Counted from the first letter of the stretch, positions 19,989 to 33,172 are shown. The stretch: 64,000 nt of DNA from Nymphaea colorata (GCF_008831285.2 NC_045151.1:1731544-1795543), one strand, 5' to 3'. Notes: generated by a model not told the origin, from the sequence alone. Made by a program: numbers and translations.

Positions 19989-21340
19989 CACTCATCGTCG
20001 ATGTAAGGCAAGGCATGATGGGCTCATCGTGCTTCAGTTTGCTGGTTCAGTCTAGCTGCGCCGGACCTTCCAACACCAAGATCTTCTCTGCTGTCTTCAT
20101 TGTTCGACAGTAATGACTTGCACTAGCGTCTTCTGTTCTATTTTCTGTGATTGAAGAGTCCCGACCGTTTTCAGCCTAATCAAAGGTTTGAGGGATTTTC
20201 TGCGAGCAGCAATTCCTCCTCAGCACAACCGGTTGCTGCAAAGTCACCAGAAAATCTGAACGAGGCACAGCCTCGAAGCATCCCGATTTCGCACAACAAA
20301 TTGGGGCAAAAACCCTCTCTGGTGATACGTTAAACCATGCTCTTATTGTCTACTTCTGATTTGGTTTTCTCTTAATCCAATCTGCTCCCATTTGGAGATC
20401 GATTTGGGCGAGGAGGAAGAACTCTGTTCTTCAAGGAGCCCCCAGCGGCGGCCAAAGATCCTTCACGCGTTCTTGCTGGGGAGCTCATTTCGAGGCGAGC
20501 TGTTGGGTGTCCAATCCTGATGGTGTTCTCCTGAGCGATTTTGGTGATTTTTGGAGCTTCCCATGATTTTACACAATTCTGCCACCGGAGCACTATCCTG
20601 TTGTAGCTGGAACCAGACCTGAAGGGGATCCTTGCTCACGTCCCTTTCTGTAACACAAAATGGCTGAACTGATTGGAGAGGAGATGGAGCTGGTTGACAG
20701 TAGGAGCTGCTGCGCCTGTAGCAGATTTGGTAGCTGGTTGAAGAGGTGTTCACCGACACCAATCCGGCGATTGCTCTCCCTAATTCAACACAGAAATAGG
20801 GGTCCAATTGAAATTCGGTGAAGTGTAGAACCTTGCTGATTTCCCTCACTTCCTGTTTTTATAAAGATTATGATCTCGTGTTCTGTTATGAGCTGAGGTG
20901 CGACCAAGGAGAGGACTCAGTTGGAAGCTCGTGGCAGCGACTGTTCATGAGGGAGGAAGCTGTCCAGGTGTGCTGAATACCGAGGGATTTCCTTCCTCCT
21001 CGGTGGTGTGCAAACACGACTGCTTAAGTTTGTGACTCGGTGAAGGGTTGAGAGAACCTGTTGTCGAGCTAAATCTGTTTCATATCTGACGAAAGTGAAG
21101 AGAGTGCTGAAGGCCAGGCGTAAGCCTATTTCAGTTGCTGCAGGCCATGTGCAACCGAGGAGGAGTCGTTCCTCTCTTTGTTTCAAGTTTTTTTTTTTTG
21201 GCGCTTCTTTTTCTTCGCTTGGCAGCAACTCTTGCTCGACCAGGGATGTAATCAGAACTGATCGGTGTCACGCACCGTTGTAACTCGAGTGAGGGCACAC
21301 AAGGTGGTGGTTCAAACATGAATTTTCGGCCACCATAATT
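19989..21340 (+). other. Copia internal leader without recognisable gag
   Basis: About 1.35 kb lies between the primer site and the protease. Copia elements normally carry gag with a CCHC zinc knuckle here. I find none in any frame; open frames are short and dissimilar. The stretch is GC-richer than the pol region and contains a T-run at 21188-21199. It could be a decayed gag, a long leader, or foreign sequence acquired by the element. Confidence 0.5.
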
Positions 21341-21368
21341 TGCAGCGACCATTCATAATCAAAGGCCG

Positions 21369-22773
21369 GTGGATCTCCAACCAAGCGATGGTACTAGTTT
21401 TTCTGGCAATCACAGTCATAATCGTAAAGTTGTACCTTCATGCACTATGGATGAGTATCATAAACTCTTACCACTTGTTAAAACTCTGTCTGTCTCTATC
21501 AATTTCACAGGTAATACATCTCATCTTCCTTGGATTATCGATTCTGGAGCAAGTCGACACATTTGTGCCGATAGCTCTCTACTTCAAAAACCAACAAATC
21601 GCCAAGTACCTATAAACTTGCCTAATGGACATACAATAACTGTTCATCAATTTAGTGATGTTAAACTACCACCTTTAACTCTTGAAAATTCCTTGCTTAT
21701 TCCCTCTTTTAAAGTGAACCTACTCTGTGAGTCAATTGACCAAAGCACTAAACTGTTCTTAACTTTCTTTCCTACCCATTGTGTCTTGCAGGACCTGGCG
21801 TTGAGGACGACGATTGGTCAGGGTAAAGAAAGAGAAGACATATATGAACTCGATCTAGTGATTTCATCCACAAGCTGCTTTATTGTGTCCTCTTCCCAAG
21901 ATCTCTGGCATATGTGGTTCGGTCATCTTTCTTTTTCTCGTCTTAAACTTGTTGATTCTTATATAGGTTTGAATTGTGATTTGAATTGTGATTTGAATAA
22001 ACAAATTTGTTGTGATACTTGTCATCGCGCAAAACAAACTCGCTTGAAGTTTGATTTAAGTAGTATTGAAACATCAAAGCCTTTTGAAATTAATACATTG
22101 TGATATTTGGGGACCGTACAATCTTACTTGAGCACATTATTTTTTAAGTATAGTTGATGACTATATGAGATCTACGTGGGTTTTTCTAATGAGACATAAA
22201 CATGAAACATTTAATCTCATGAAATTTTTTTTTGTCATGATTAAAAATCAATTTGGAGTCTATATTAGTAATGTGCGCTCAGATAATGGGTTTGAATTTT
22301 TTTTCATATGAAATAAAATCTTTCTTTCAAATGCAAGGAACTTTACAACAACATAGTTGTGTCGCTACTCCACAATAGAATGGAGTAGTAGAGCGAAAAC
22401 ATTTGTGGGAAGAGTGTGTTTTAACAGCAGCTTACTTAATCAACTGCATCCCAACTCCGGTTTTGAAAGGAAAGTCACGTTTAAATTGTTTAACAAAAAA
22501 CCAAACTTCAAGCATTTGTGTATTTTTGGATCACTTTGTTATGCTACAAACAATGACCACAGTAGAGATAAATTTGATTTTAGAGCTCGTAAATGCATAT
22601 TTCTTGGTTACCCTGAAGGACAGAAAGCATATAAAGTATATGATCTAGAAAGTAAAAAGTTTTTTACTAGTCGAGATGTCATTTTCTATGAAACTATTTT
22701 GCCCTTTCAGCAAGAAAGAAAGAATGAAAATATTTTGCCCGTATTGCCTTTGTCAATTACCCAAGTTGACTAA
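21369..22773 (+). pseudogene. Copia protease and integrase region, broken
   Basis: The frame 21369-22103 contains the protease active site WIIDSGASRHIC, then the GAG-pre-integrase/zinc-binding segment (LWHMWFGHLSFSRL ... CCDTCHRAK). A small in-frame doubling LNCDLNCDLN lies between the histidine and cysteine pairs. The integrase core continues in shifted frames: VDDYMRSTWVFL and VRSDNGFEF are visible near 22155-22300, and the TPQ-NGVVERKH box at about 22370-22399 is cut by TAG at 22376-22378. The frame 22357-22773 holds the usual post-core segment FDFRARKCIFLGYPEGQKAYKVYD. Confidence 0.88.
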
Positions 22774-23199
22774 GTTAGTCTCTTGGATAATGTTATTCAT
22801 GATAACAGCAGCCCAAAGACACTTATACCTGAACCAAATCCTAATCCATCAAATGTGTCTGTTGATCATGACCCATTACCGAGGTTGTTCAACCACCTCA
22901 ATCTACTTCATCAAGCTCCATTGCTGAACCAGAGCCCACCGAATCATTAAGAAGATCCACTCGTCCAAAACGGCCAGTTATTTGGATGCGGGATTTCTAT
23001 TTCTCTCTTATTTCGGCTCCCTCGATCAATGGTATCTCGACGTCCAGTAAAATAAAAGGCACCAGGTATCCTCTTTCTAACTTTATTTCACTTTCTCGTT
23101 TCTCTTCTCAATACTCTTGTTTCTTAGCAGCCATAGTGTCCACATCTGAACCAAAAAACCTTTGAAGAGGCAGTTGGACATAGGGAGTGGCGAGAGGCA

Positions 23200-24536
23200 A
23201 TGAACTCAGAAATTAGTGCACTAAAGGAAAAATACACTTGGACGATGACCACCTTGCCAGAAGGAGTTAAAACCATCGGTTGTAAGTGGGTTTTCAAAAT
23301 CACGTTCAGATCAGATGGTACTATTGAGCGATACAAGGAACGACTGGTTGCCAAAGGTTATTCCCAACAGGAAGGACTCGACTACAATGAGACATTTGCA
23401 CCAGTCACAAAAATGGTAGCTGTCCGAACTTTACTTTCAGTCGTTGTGGCGAATGATTGGTTACTATACCAAATGGATGTGAATAATGTCTTTCTTCATG
23501 GCGATTTACTTGAAGAAGTCTATATGCAAGTTCCACCAGGATATGACCGTAAGGGGGAGAATCTAATATGTAAATTTACATAAATCTCTCTACGGTCTCA
23601 AACAGTCTCATCGAAATTGGTTTCACAAGTTATCGTTGGCACTGGTGGAGTTTGGATTCAGTCAATCAAAGGTTGATCACACATTGTTCACTTACAAACA
23701 AGGTCAATTTTTTGTTATTGTTCTTGTTTATGTGGGCGACCTTATTATTACAGGCAACACCAAGGAGCAGATTGACAAATTTAAGCAGTCTTTATGTCAG
23801 AAATTTCATATGAAAGATCTTGGTACTCTTAAATATTTTTTGGGTCTAGAAATTGCCCGCTCAAGCACAAGAATTTATGTTTCACAACAAAAGTATGCTC
23901 TCTACATTATAAGCAAAACAAGTATGTTGGGTGCCAAGCCAGTAGAATTTTCAATGGAACAAAAGCACGGACTCGACTCCACACAAAGTCTTGCTAAGAG
24001 ATCCGACTATGTATAGAAGACTGGTAGGATGGCTAATCTATTTAAGTATAACAAAGCCCGATATTCAATTTGCAGTTCACTTGTTAAGTCGCTTCATGCA
24101 AACACCACGTGAGATACATCTTCAAGCTGCATTAAAAGTGGTCAAGTATATCAAGTTGAAGTCAGGACAAGGCATTCTACTTAGTAAACAAACTAATCTT
24201 CAAATGAGTGTATTCTGTGACTCTGATTGGGCAGCGTGTCATGAAACGCGAAGGTCAGTAACTGATTATTGTGTTCTTCTTGGTGATTCTCTAATTTCAT
24301 GGAAGACAAAAAAACAGCCCACAATATCTCGCTCCTCTGCAGAAGCAAAATACAGGGCAATGGCAAATGCAGTATGTGAAGTGACTTGGTTAAAGTTCTT
24401 GTTGATGGATCTAGGCGTGAGACATTCACAACTGGAAAATCTATATTGCGACAATCATGCTGCCATGCATATTGCAGCAAATCCAGTTTTTCACGAACGT
24501 ACCAAGCATATAGATTTAGACTGTCATGTGGTGTGA
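23200..24536 (+). pseudogene. Copia reverse transcriptase and RNase H, broken, YVGD active site
   Basis: The first part (23200-23583) has the RT start GCKWVFKI, RLVAKGYSQQEGLDYNETFAPV and MDVNNVFLHGDL. After a break, 23636-24016 has VLVYVGDLIITGN, in which the catalytic YVDD box of copia RTs reads YVGD: the first aspartate codon is GGC at 23735-23737. The last frame, 23991-24536, carries RNase H (VFCDSDWAACHETRRSVTDY, SSAEAKYRAM, YCDNHAAMHIAANPVFHERT). At least two frameshifts or stops separate these parts. Domain identity is clear; function is lost. Confidence 0.92.
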
Positions 24537-24679
24537 GAAAAAATAAATCAAGGTTTAGTGAGAACCAGTTACATTAAGAGCAAAGATCAGCTGGCAGAGA
24601 CTTATTCACTAAGGCTTTAGGCAAGGAATCATTTAATTATCTTCTATCCAAACTAAGCGTACGAAATCTCTACGCTCAG

Positions 24680-24691
24680 TTTGAGGGGAAG
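24680..24691 (+). other. Polypurine tract of copia element
   Basis: TTTGAGGGGAAG directly before the 3' LTR start TGTTAAAA. Confidence 0.88.
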
Positions 24692-25014
24692 TGTTAAAAA
24701 AAAAGATTTTCTTTATCTCATCTCCTCCTTATTTGCTGCTTATCTTAACGATAAACATTTCATTTGGATGAACTTGCGTAAAGAGAGCATTGGATGAACT
24801 CGAAAGTTGTGAGATAAGATGAGCCAAAGGTTGTTGAAATCGTGTACAAATTTTTTGTATATAACTATGAAAGATCAATCAAAAGAAATATACTATTCTC
24901 TTCCTCTCGTCTCTTCTCTCTCTCTATTTCCCTTTTCTCCCTTTTCTCTGCGCCCAACTCGTTTCTCTATCCTTGATCTCGTTCAGCGCTTGTCTCGTCT
25001 CTTTCTTTTTCACA
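24692..25014 (+). repeat. 3' LTR of copia element (323 bp)
   Basis: TG...CA ends. It aligns with the 5' LTR and has a single copy of the 78-bp promoter block. A CCCTTTTCT unit is repeated here but not in the 5' LTR. Confidence 0.95.
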
Positions 25015-25673
25015 TAGATATCCAACTGAGATGAAAAGCCTGTGAGAGCTGACGCTTCGGAAAGTAGAATTCGATCGTACAAAGACACCCTGAAAGATTA
25101 TAAAGTAAAAGTTTTCATGATTTTGCTCAATCACGTAGATGCATCTATTTTCAATAATGAACTGCCAATTTATTAATGCTTTAGAATCCTTATCAGCAAG
25201 GGAGGGAGAAAACGAGCCCTTGATTTACATATTTTTGCCAAACAAACTAAACAAAAAATTTAAAACATGTACAAGTTCAAAAAACTAGCTTCTATATATC
25301 ATGCAATAGGAAGTTCTGAGATCCTAAGCACAAAATTATCTTCATTTCACAGTCATGGACTCCTAGATATTGGCTGCTCGACAAGTGAAATGAATTCCCT
25401 CAAGTTTTTTTGTAATGAGATGATCACAATATCCCTTGTCAGACTCATTTTGCTTCATATGATGATCTTCCCATTACACCAACTCCTGTGAAGATATATT
25501 CTGATTCTCTGCAATCATTGGGAATGATCTCTTCTCTCTCTCCCTCTCTTCACGCGTGTTCATTTTGAAACTGACCTAAGCCGTGCTCCGTGTGTTGAAT
25601 TACATGTCTCCCAAGGGATTATTACTGTCTGCATTTAAAAATGTTATCCATTAAGGCAATATGGCACAGAGGT

Positions 25674-25904
25674 AAGGATGTGAATGGATCAGAATCAAAT
25701 CTGATGTATGCTCACATATTCAGATACTTATTTAAAACTAAATCAGATCCAAATTAAGTACAAATCCGAATAATGAATATGATCAAATAACATTTGTTAA
25801 ATCAGAATCCAATCCGATTTATTGATTTAGTGTTTCATATCAATTTTTTTTTTAAAACAGTTTGATCAGATATCCAATCAAAATCAGATATATTGACATC
25901 CCTT
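25674..25904. mobile_element. ATCCGAATC-type inverted-repeat element (231 bp)
   Basis: It begins AAGGATGTGAATGGATC and ends GATATATTGACATCCCTT, which are inverted repeats of one another (about 12 of 15 aligned bases). The interior is made of AATCAGATCC/ATCCGAAT/AATCCAATCCGA words and has no coding potential. The flanking octamers share only about five bases, so the target duplication is doubtful. Confidence 0.55.
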
Positions 25905-26113
25905 CACATGGATATATAATCCTTTTGAAATTTCCCAAAATTTTTAATGTAATATTGGTTCTCCTAAAAATGACTTGACATGAAAGCATGAAAGGATCTA
26001 TATTATTTGCAATATGACTCAGGGTAGTTGTGTCATAAAACAATTCTATTTTTCTCCTCATTCAATGTTTTGCTGAACATAATCACTTATCCGTTGAGCA
26101 TTTAATGAAAAGA

Positions 26114-26185
26114 GAGATGAGGTACAAATAGAGTTATTTATCTCAAACAGAGATGAGGTACAAATAGAGTTATTTATCTCAAACA
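26114..26185. repeat. Exact 36-bp tandem duplication
   Basis: Two adjacent identical 36-bp copies at 26114-26149 and 26150-26185, starting GAGATGAGGTACAAATAG. Confidence 0.95.
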
Positions 26186-26993
26186 GTAGTTATGGCCTAA
26201 TTCTGCCATGTCTAATATTGTGTTGATAAAATTTGCAGGAAATTTTGAGCTTGAAAAACCTTGCAAATAAAATATTTGAACAACTTTTATTGGGAAAACA
26301 GATCTGAATTTGCACATATTTAGATGCAATACGGATATAAAACTTCGTCTGCTATGATAATACAAAGCTTCTTCACCTCCTTTTTTTTTCATCTATTAAA
26401 ACTACATTATATTTTCAGTATCTGTAAAAAAGACGAATACCCCAAAAAAGGTTATTGATCGTTTATGACTATTCTGGCTTGAGAAACCGAGCTAATAAGA
26501 GCTACTATATGTCACATAGCATTCTTCCTTCAACGAAGTAAACTTTTTCTATCAAGCTGCAAAGTAAATCTCATCAGTGCTTGTTCATACAAATGAAGGT
26601 GCTCAAACAATGAAACTTGCAATATGCAGCAAATAATAGATTAAAGGAGAACAAAAATAACGAGAAGCAAGTAACGGACAAAGCCACCATGAATATTATA
26701 ACATTCCTGCAAATTGGGAATTAATCGTGAGTGCTGCTTACCAAATTGGTATTACAAAAAGTGAACGGAGAAAAGCTCACTAGAAAACCGAGGGTAGGTA
26801 TTTGTGGATTATGAATATAATACAACAGACATTCTTGCCTTTCCTGTCATTAAGATTACTGGTATTGCGCCCTTCATATATGTAAGATTGTAGCGGTAGT
26901 TTCTTCCTCATGTTTTCAGGTGCTCATTTGTAATCTCGCATATCATAGCTCTGAATTCAGCACAGGCTCCAGCTCTAGCTTTGATTCTGCCTT

Positions 26994-29900
26994 CTATTCC
27001 TGCTCCATTTCAGGTCGGGTTTGGACAACAGGATCAAATGCTTCGCTTTCAGTTGTGGCAACCACAACAGAATCCATGTGCTCCAGATTAGACGAGTGAT
27101 TTGTTGAATCAGTATCATGCTTGATATCATGTGTTTTCTCTGAAGGAAGTCTCGGGAGAGATCTTCGTTGTGGCCTCTTGGAATCTTTCCCTATGTGGAG
27201 GCTACCATTAGCTGTCTTGGTCTCGTCCAGGCTCAGGCGTTCCACCGTGCAAGACTGAACTGCATTCCCATCATCATCACCTGCTTCATTAAAACTCTTG
27301 TGCCGGCCTAACTTTGGTGATCTTGGTCGTGTTGGTGGTATCTGCATCGTCAGTCTCTATTATAAGCACTTCAATTGTGAGGCTATGACTAGGAATACAC
27401 AACATCACAAGGCAAGAAGTAGCTATAGCAAGTTACTTTTATATGGACTGCTAGCAGCTTCAACTGAATAAAAATGCACTAAGACAGGCAGCAATACTCC
27501 AACTCAGGATGACCAAGTTATTTCCAAGACTGACAAGAACCTGAACTCCCTAAAGACTTTGTGAAGTTACCGTACGATTTATTGGACATATTCTGTTTTT
27601 GCCCATCTATTTCCGTGAACTGTAAGTTTTATTGAATTTCATGTTCCTTCATCAACACTTTTCCTTCCAATTCCCTGCCCCTAACATGACCAAAGAAGAA
27701 ATTCCATTGTTCCTTGCATCACACTGACAAAGTAAAAAGAAAGCCAATGACGTAGTCCATTTTTTTTACATATTTTACTTTCTTGCAGAATCAACTGAGA
27801 TGGATGCATTTCATAAACAAAACATGACAAATCTATAATAAAATTGGTATTTTTCAAGTGTAACTAAGCTTATATAAAATTTTAATTGTTAACTCTCAGA
27901 ATTTTTTGCTTATGAAATTCATTCAGTGTGCCTAGGAAATACAATTTTTATATTGATTTTCATAGTTTTAGACATGAAAAGCACATCGACATAAATTATT
28001 TTTTAAAAAAATGTAAAAATTTGTGACTGGATGAGCCAGCCGACTGGTCCTGCTCATTTCTCCGAGCAAGAAAAATCGTTTATGAAAATATAAAGGACAT
28101 GTTTTTGTCACAGAGAGAGAAAGAGAGAGAGATGCCTTAAACTAGTACCATCTTGAGACTGGTTTACTTTTACCACTCCATAAAATTTGAGGGTAGAAAA
28201 AAATGTGATAGCAAATCTCATCTATAGGCAAAGGTAGAGCTAAGAGATCTGGCACAACGATATTACAACTATGTTTTATAACATCCTAGGCAACAAACTA
28301 AAGTCACTTTGAAGTTTGAACTGTCAGTCAGACTTGACCACTAATTCCAATAGGCAAATGCATAAAATATGCATCGAGTGGTCAGGAGGCTGTTAACTTC
28401 AGCGGCAGAGCCGGAAGGGTGGGCAGGGGCCAATGCACCCTCTGAAGTTTTGAAAAATAATTTTTAAATAGTAATTTTCTTAAATTTCAGTTTGCCCCTT
28501 TAAACTTTTGAAACAATCCAGTTGGCCCCCAAGAAGAAAATTTTAACATTTTATTTAATGGGTCATTGAATTGTTCAGCCCCTTCCAAAAATCAAATCCT
28601 GGCTCTGTCCCTGGATAAATTCTATTTAATAGCTTGGAATAATGAGTATGCAAAAAACTCAATTGGACAATTGAAACTTGAAAAGCTGAACTTCACAAAC
28701 ACAAGGCAAGGCAACCACATCAAGGTTAAAGGACTTTGGATTCACAGTCCCAAGAACATGAAATGCAAATTAAGTCATTTCACACACACATACATATGGA
28801 AGTTGATCTTACATTCTTGACAGCAATGCACTACCTTCCACATGTTTTTCATAAAAATTATTCAGGACACAAATGCATTTGATTGAGTTAAACACAATGC
28901 ATTTCAAATCTGGTTTAGATTTAACAAGCCAAAAGAACTAAGCATCATCAGACATCAGGTCTGATTTAAACATGAAACTTGCAGTTGTTTCCTATATTTT
29001 TAAGACAAAGATAAAATTGATGAAGTTAAGTTCTTAAAGAACTTGTGGATCTTGATAGAGAGATAGAGGAGGGTGGTATCCCTTTCTTCCCCTCTTTTTC
29101 TTTGTTTGAGAAAATAGTGGGAGAGGAGAGATCTGCAGAGAGAGAAGAGGAGAGTGGTCACCCTCTAATTCCTTCTTCCTCTGCATGTGATACAGAGGAA
29201 ACACAGGGAAATAACACTCCATTCCATCTATCTTCTTTTTCTCTTTCTTCCCTCCCCTTTCCTTTTCCTTTGGATGGTACAAAGATTAATTCCATGTTTA
29301 AAAAGCGAGAGAGAGAGAGAGAGAGCAACATTGATAGCCTAACAGCCGCTACAACACATCACATCATTATATTCCATAAAGGTGCAAACTTGCTTTCCTC
29401 TGCTTAAAACATGAAGAATAACTAACGAATATTACACTGCAAAATGTCAGGAGAAACAAGGGCCTGCAATCTTAGTGTAGGATCAGTTCTAATAATGCTT
29501 CCTACAACTGTAATAAAATCAGTAGTTATTATGACCATAAAGATCGAATATGTTCTCTCCCAGATAATGTTTATTTACATATGGAACTTGACTAAGTTGA
29601 TGGGATTTCTTTTGCACCACGACTCTCAGAAAGCCACAATAACCCATCCCTTAATAATATATCCACTCGACATGCCTATAGGGTTGGAAAAGTAAAGGAC
29701 AGCAGGTCCTTTGCTCCCTTGCTAATCGAAGGTGCTTTCACAGCATAGATAGTGGACATTTAAAAGGACTAGGGACCACCAAGGCTGGAACTAGGTGGGC
29801 CAAAAAGGTAAATGAAAGAAAGAAGAAGAAGAACAACAACAACAACAACAAAGAAAGGCAAAAGTAAAGATGAAGAAAAAAGGAATTCCAAAACAAATTT

Positions 29901-32660
29901 TTTTCACTTGGTCACTAGGTGACCCAGCATAGTCATGAAGATGACCACTTACAACCTAGGCACGCTTTTGACTATTAGGTTCCCTCTCTGAGAAGAAAAC
30001 CCACAAAGAAATTACTGCAACCAAGTAAATGGAGGATAAAACACAAAATTTCTCATAGTTTCCGTAGGCTCAAAAAAAGCTCAAATAGCCTTCATCATCT
30101 TCTGCACTATAATTCCCCAGTCTTTGTGTCCATCTGTTTTGCTCTAGTTAATAGGACTCCAATTAGCATAAAAAAATAAGAATACCCCAGCCAGGCCATG
30201 TTAACATAATCTAGGCTCAGGAAACTAATACATATATCAACAACCCTCCCTCCTCCTCATCCTTGGAGATTAATGCCATCATTCACAGAAAGGTATTGAA
30301 AGGGTTCCAGGATGCTTAGGTAAGGTACCAGGTCCACTAATAACTGTGGCATCAAAATACTAATTAAAGAAAAACCATAATTCTTTTCCTCATAGTTGAT
30401 GCTTAACCTCATCTAAAAGATAACTCCAGTGTAGGAAAATAGTCAGATGAGGGCCACATTATGTTAAACTTCTGCCGAAGCTTGAACATGGACAGGTCTG
30501 TGTGTAACCAGAGAATAAGGTCAAACACAGTTGGTTCCGATAAAACCTACAAATACAGAAAATCCTACACCTGAACATTTTTACTGTGTGGGCACCACAT
30601 GAAACGGTGTCTTCTGTAGTTCATCAAAGAACATTGTTATCAGAGCTTTAAATACAGAATCTGGAAAACATGGCATGAGCTTAAACTTCTGGTGAAACGG
30701 TCAAGTGGTGGAATTTTCTGCCCTTCAGTACAGTAGCGGAACAAAGCACCAAAAAATTTCAGCTGCAAATTTCTTTTGTTTCCCAATCGTTCTCTACAAT
30801 CAACAAGCCAAATGAACTTTAGCAGCTTTCTCTAATTGACACTTAATTCTACTCCATAGTCCATAGTTAATCAACTTTGAAACTATTCTCTCACTCATAC
30901 AAAAACATGACAACCTAGTGATTTGCATTCATGAAGGTATAAGGAAAATAAAAGTGTTCATTGTTTAACAAAATTCAGTTGCATATATTAGATGATAGTT
31001 GCCAACATCATCGACAATTTGAAATATGACCACTAAAGGCAATTTCTAGAGAATTGTAACTTTCACAATGTCTTAAAGAGAAATTCGTGATCTTTTTTGC
31101 TTCTCTGAAATTTAACTTGCATGTTTCTTCTATTTCATTCTGTGTCTTTGGCATGATTTTGTATTTTTACTTTCACACAGCAGGTTTTTCTGAGGGAAGA
31201 CAATTCAATTACAAAACTAACAGGAAAAACCTATTTATGAACATCCCAATACTGTAGTCGGACACTTCCATAAATGGGCCATGATCAACAATTCATGACA
31301 ATCAAATTGCTTGGATCTTTAGATGAGAATGTTCCTTGAACAACCAAACTAATTCAAAAGATCAAAAGAGATGGCTTGAAACCCTTCTCTCAAGCATGAA
31401 GTAACCAATCCATACAATTTCAGGAATCATGTTGTAGAAATTGCATGTTCTTCAAGAACTGATGAAAAATATCTATCTTAGATTCTTAGAGAATGTATGC
31501 CCAGCCATCCTTGTGAACCAAGGTCCATAATTTGGCTTAGATCACGAGATAGCATTCCCCATAAAAGCAACATAGCTCCATAACTCAAGGGGTCAAAAGA
31601 AATGGAGCAGAGTCCTCTAAAACACAAGGGCCCTTCTCTTAAGCACAAGAATAATGTTTTAGAAATTGCATTAACCTGATAACAGATAAAATTTAGATGC
31701 TTAAGGAAATACAAAGGAGAACTACAGCAGGAAAAAAGAATGCACAATTTGCTTGGTGCTTTCATGTCACCCCATTTAACAGTTTTATTTCCGCAATACA
31801 TGTGCAATATGGATAAATAAGAAAAGCTAAACCAAAGCACCAAACCAGGAGGCTAAAGCCGTCAGCATGGTTATATCAAGGAAGAAAGATTCTTGCAATT
31901 AACTTAGCAACAGAAATACTGCTATCAGCAAAGAAAAAGTTAATATCAATTCTCCTAAGTGTATGAGTTGGATACAGAATAATGTCTGGACATGTATTAG
32001 CCATTATATAGTCTTGCAGCAATTTAGGTTATAGCTACCACTAGAGAAAGGAGAGGGCACATAATAATTCTGAACAGACATAAGAGACAAAGCAGCACTA
32101 CAATTTTGGTCTTCTGAAAAATCATGTTGGGCACAAAGAAGAACAGCTAGGGGCTCTTCCCGTCCTTTTTTCTTGAATAACTACTTTTGCAGATTTCCCA
32201 TTAGGATATCCAGATTGGTGCTGCAACTTGTGTAAAGTCTTGCCGTCATCATTGAGACATGCAAAAATTTAAGTGAAACAGCAGTATGAAACAAGAACAT
32301 GTCATGATTATACAATATTAACCTTCTTCAGTTCAACTTTTGGAGGAGGTGGTTCCTGGTAGAAACTTGGCATTGGAGTTGCTTTGAATATCATGCTCTT
32401 CCTAAGCATCTTAATCTCTGCTTCCTGAGTCTCCTGCACACAGGATAATGCATATAGTGACTACAGAAAATACGTGATTACTCAAGGTGACCAAAATTTG
32501 ATCAGAAAAAACAAAATATAACCTTGCATTTGGCTTGCAGGGAACTCCTTTCAGCTTCCTTTGCATGGTTCTTTTCCTCAAGTTTTGAATAGAACTAGTA
32601 AGCAATGGTGAAGCTAATATTAGATCAACTATTCCTTCTATTGGAGGCACATTCAAGCAC

Positions 32661-32713
<53 letters not shown>

Positions 32714-33099
32714 CTTCCATCATGCACAGACACATGGACACCCAATGAAAAGTTGTGACAAGGACCCACCTAGGCCACCAATGCTACCTACGCATGAGTC
32801 TAATGTGAGGCATCTCAATAGCAGCAGGGAATGAAGTAGTTTGGAAGTATTTTTCCCCTCTTTCTTTTATATGTAAAAGAAAAATTACAATAGGTTTATG
32901 AAAGTTTCATTTTTTCTATTTCCAAATGTTATTTAACTTTTCTGATGTTCATTTTTTAACACCTTTGGACTACAAGAGGACCACAACTAGTCATTCCTGG
33001 TCTGGTCTGGGCTTTTTAAAGGCTGTGTAACTTAGACATTGACTGGTGATTTGACTACTTAGGATGTGTATGCCATATATATAAATATGTGTGTGTGTG

Positions 33100-33172
<73 letters not shown>

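Larger units (their letters stand above)
19585..25014 (+). mobile_element. Ty1/copia LTR retrotransposon with 5-bp target duplication, degenerate (5.43 kb)
   Basis: The element has a 5' LTR at 19585-19976, an initiator tRNA-Met primer site at 19977-19988, a polypurine tract at 24680-24691 and a 3' LTR at 24692-25014. It is flanked on both sides by TAGAT (19580-19584 and 25015-25019), a perfect 5-bp target-site duplication. The gene order protease, integrase, reverse transcriptase, RNase H is that of Ty1/copia Pseudoviridae. The coding region is broken in many places and no gag is recognisable, so it could only move with help from another element. The two LTRs differ by roughly ten substitutions over about 310 aligned bases by eye, plus a duplication, so the insertion is not very recent. 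Confidence 0.96.
25020..26993. other. Intergenic DNA between the copia element and the WVD2-like gene
   Basis: No gene is recognisable. It holds one inverted-repeat element at 25674-25904 and an exact 36-bp tandem duplication at 26114-26185. The part nearest 26993 would include the 3' UTR of the WVD2-like gene on the - strand. Confidence 0.45.
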
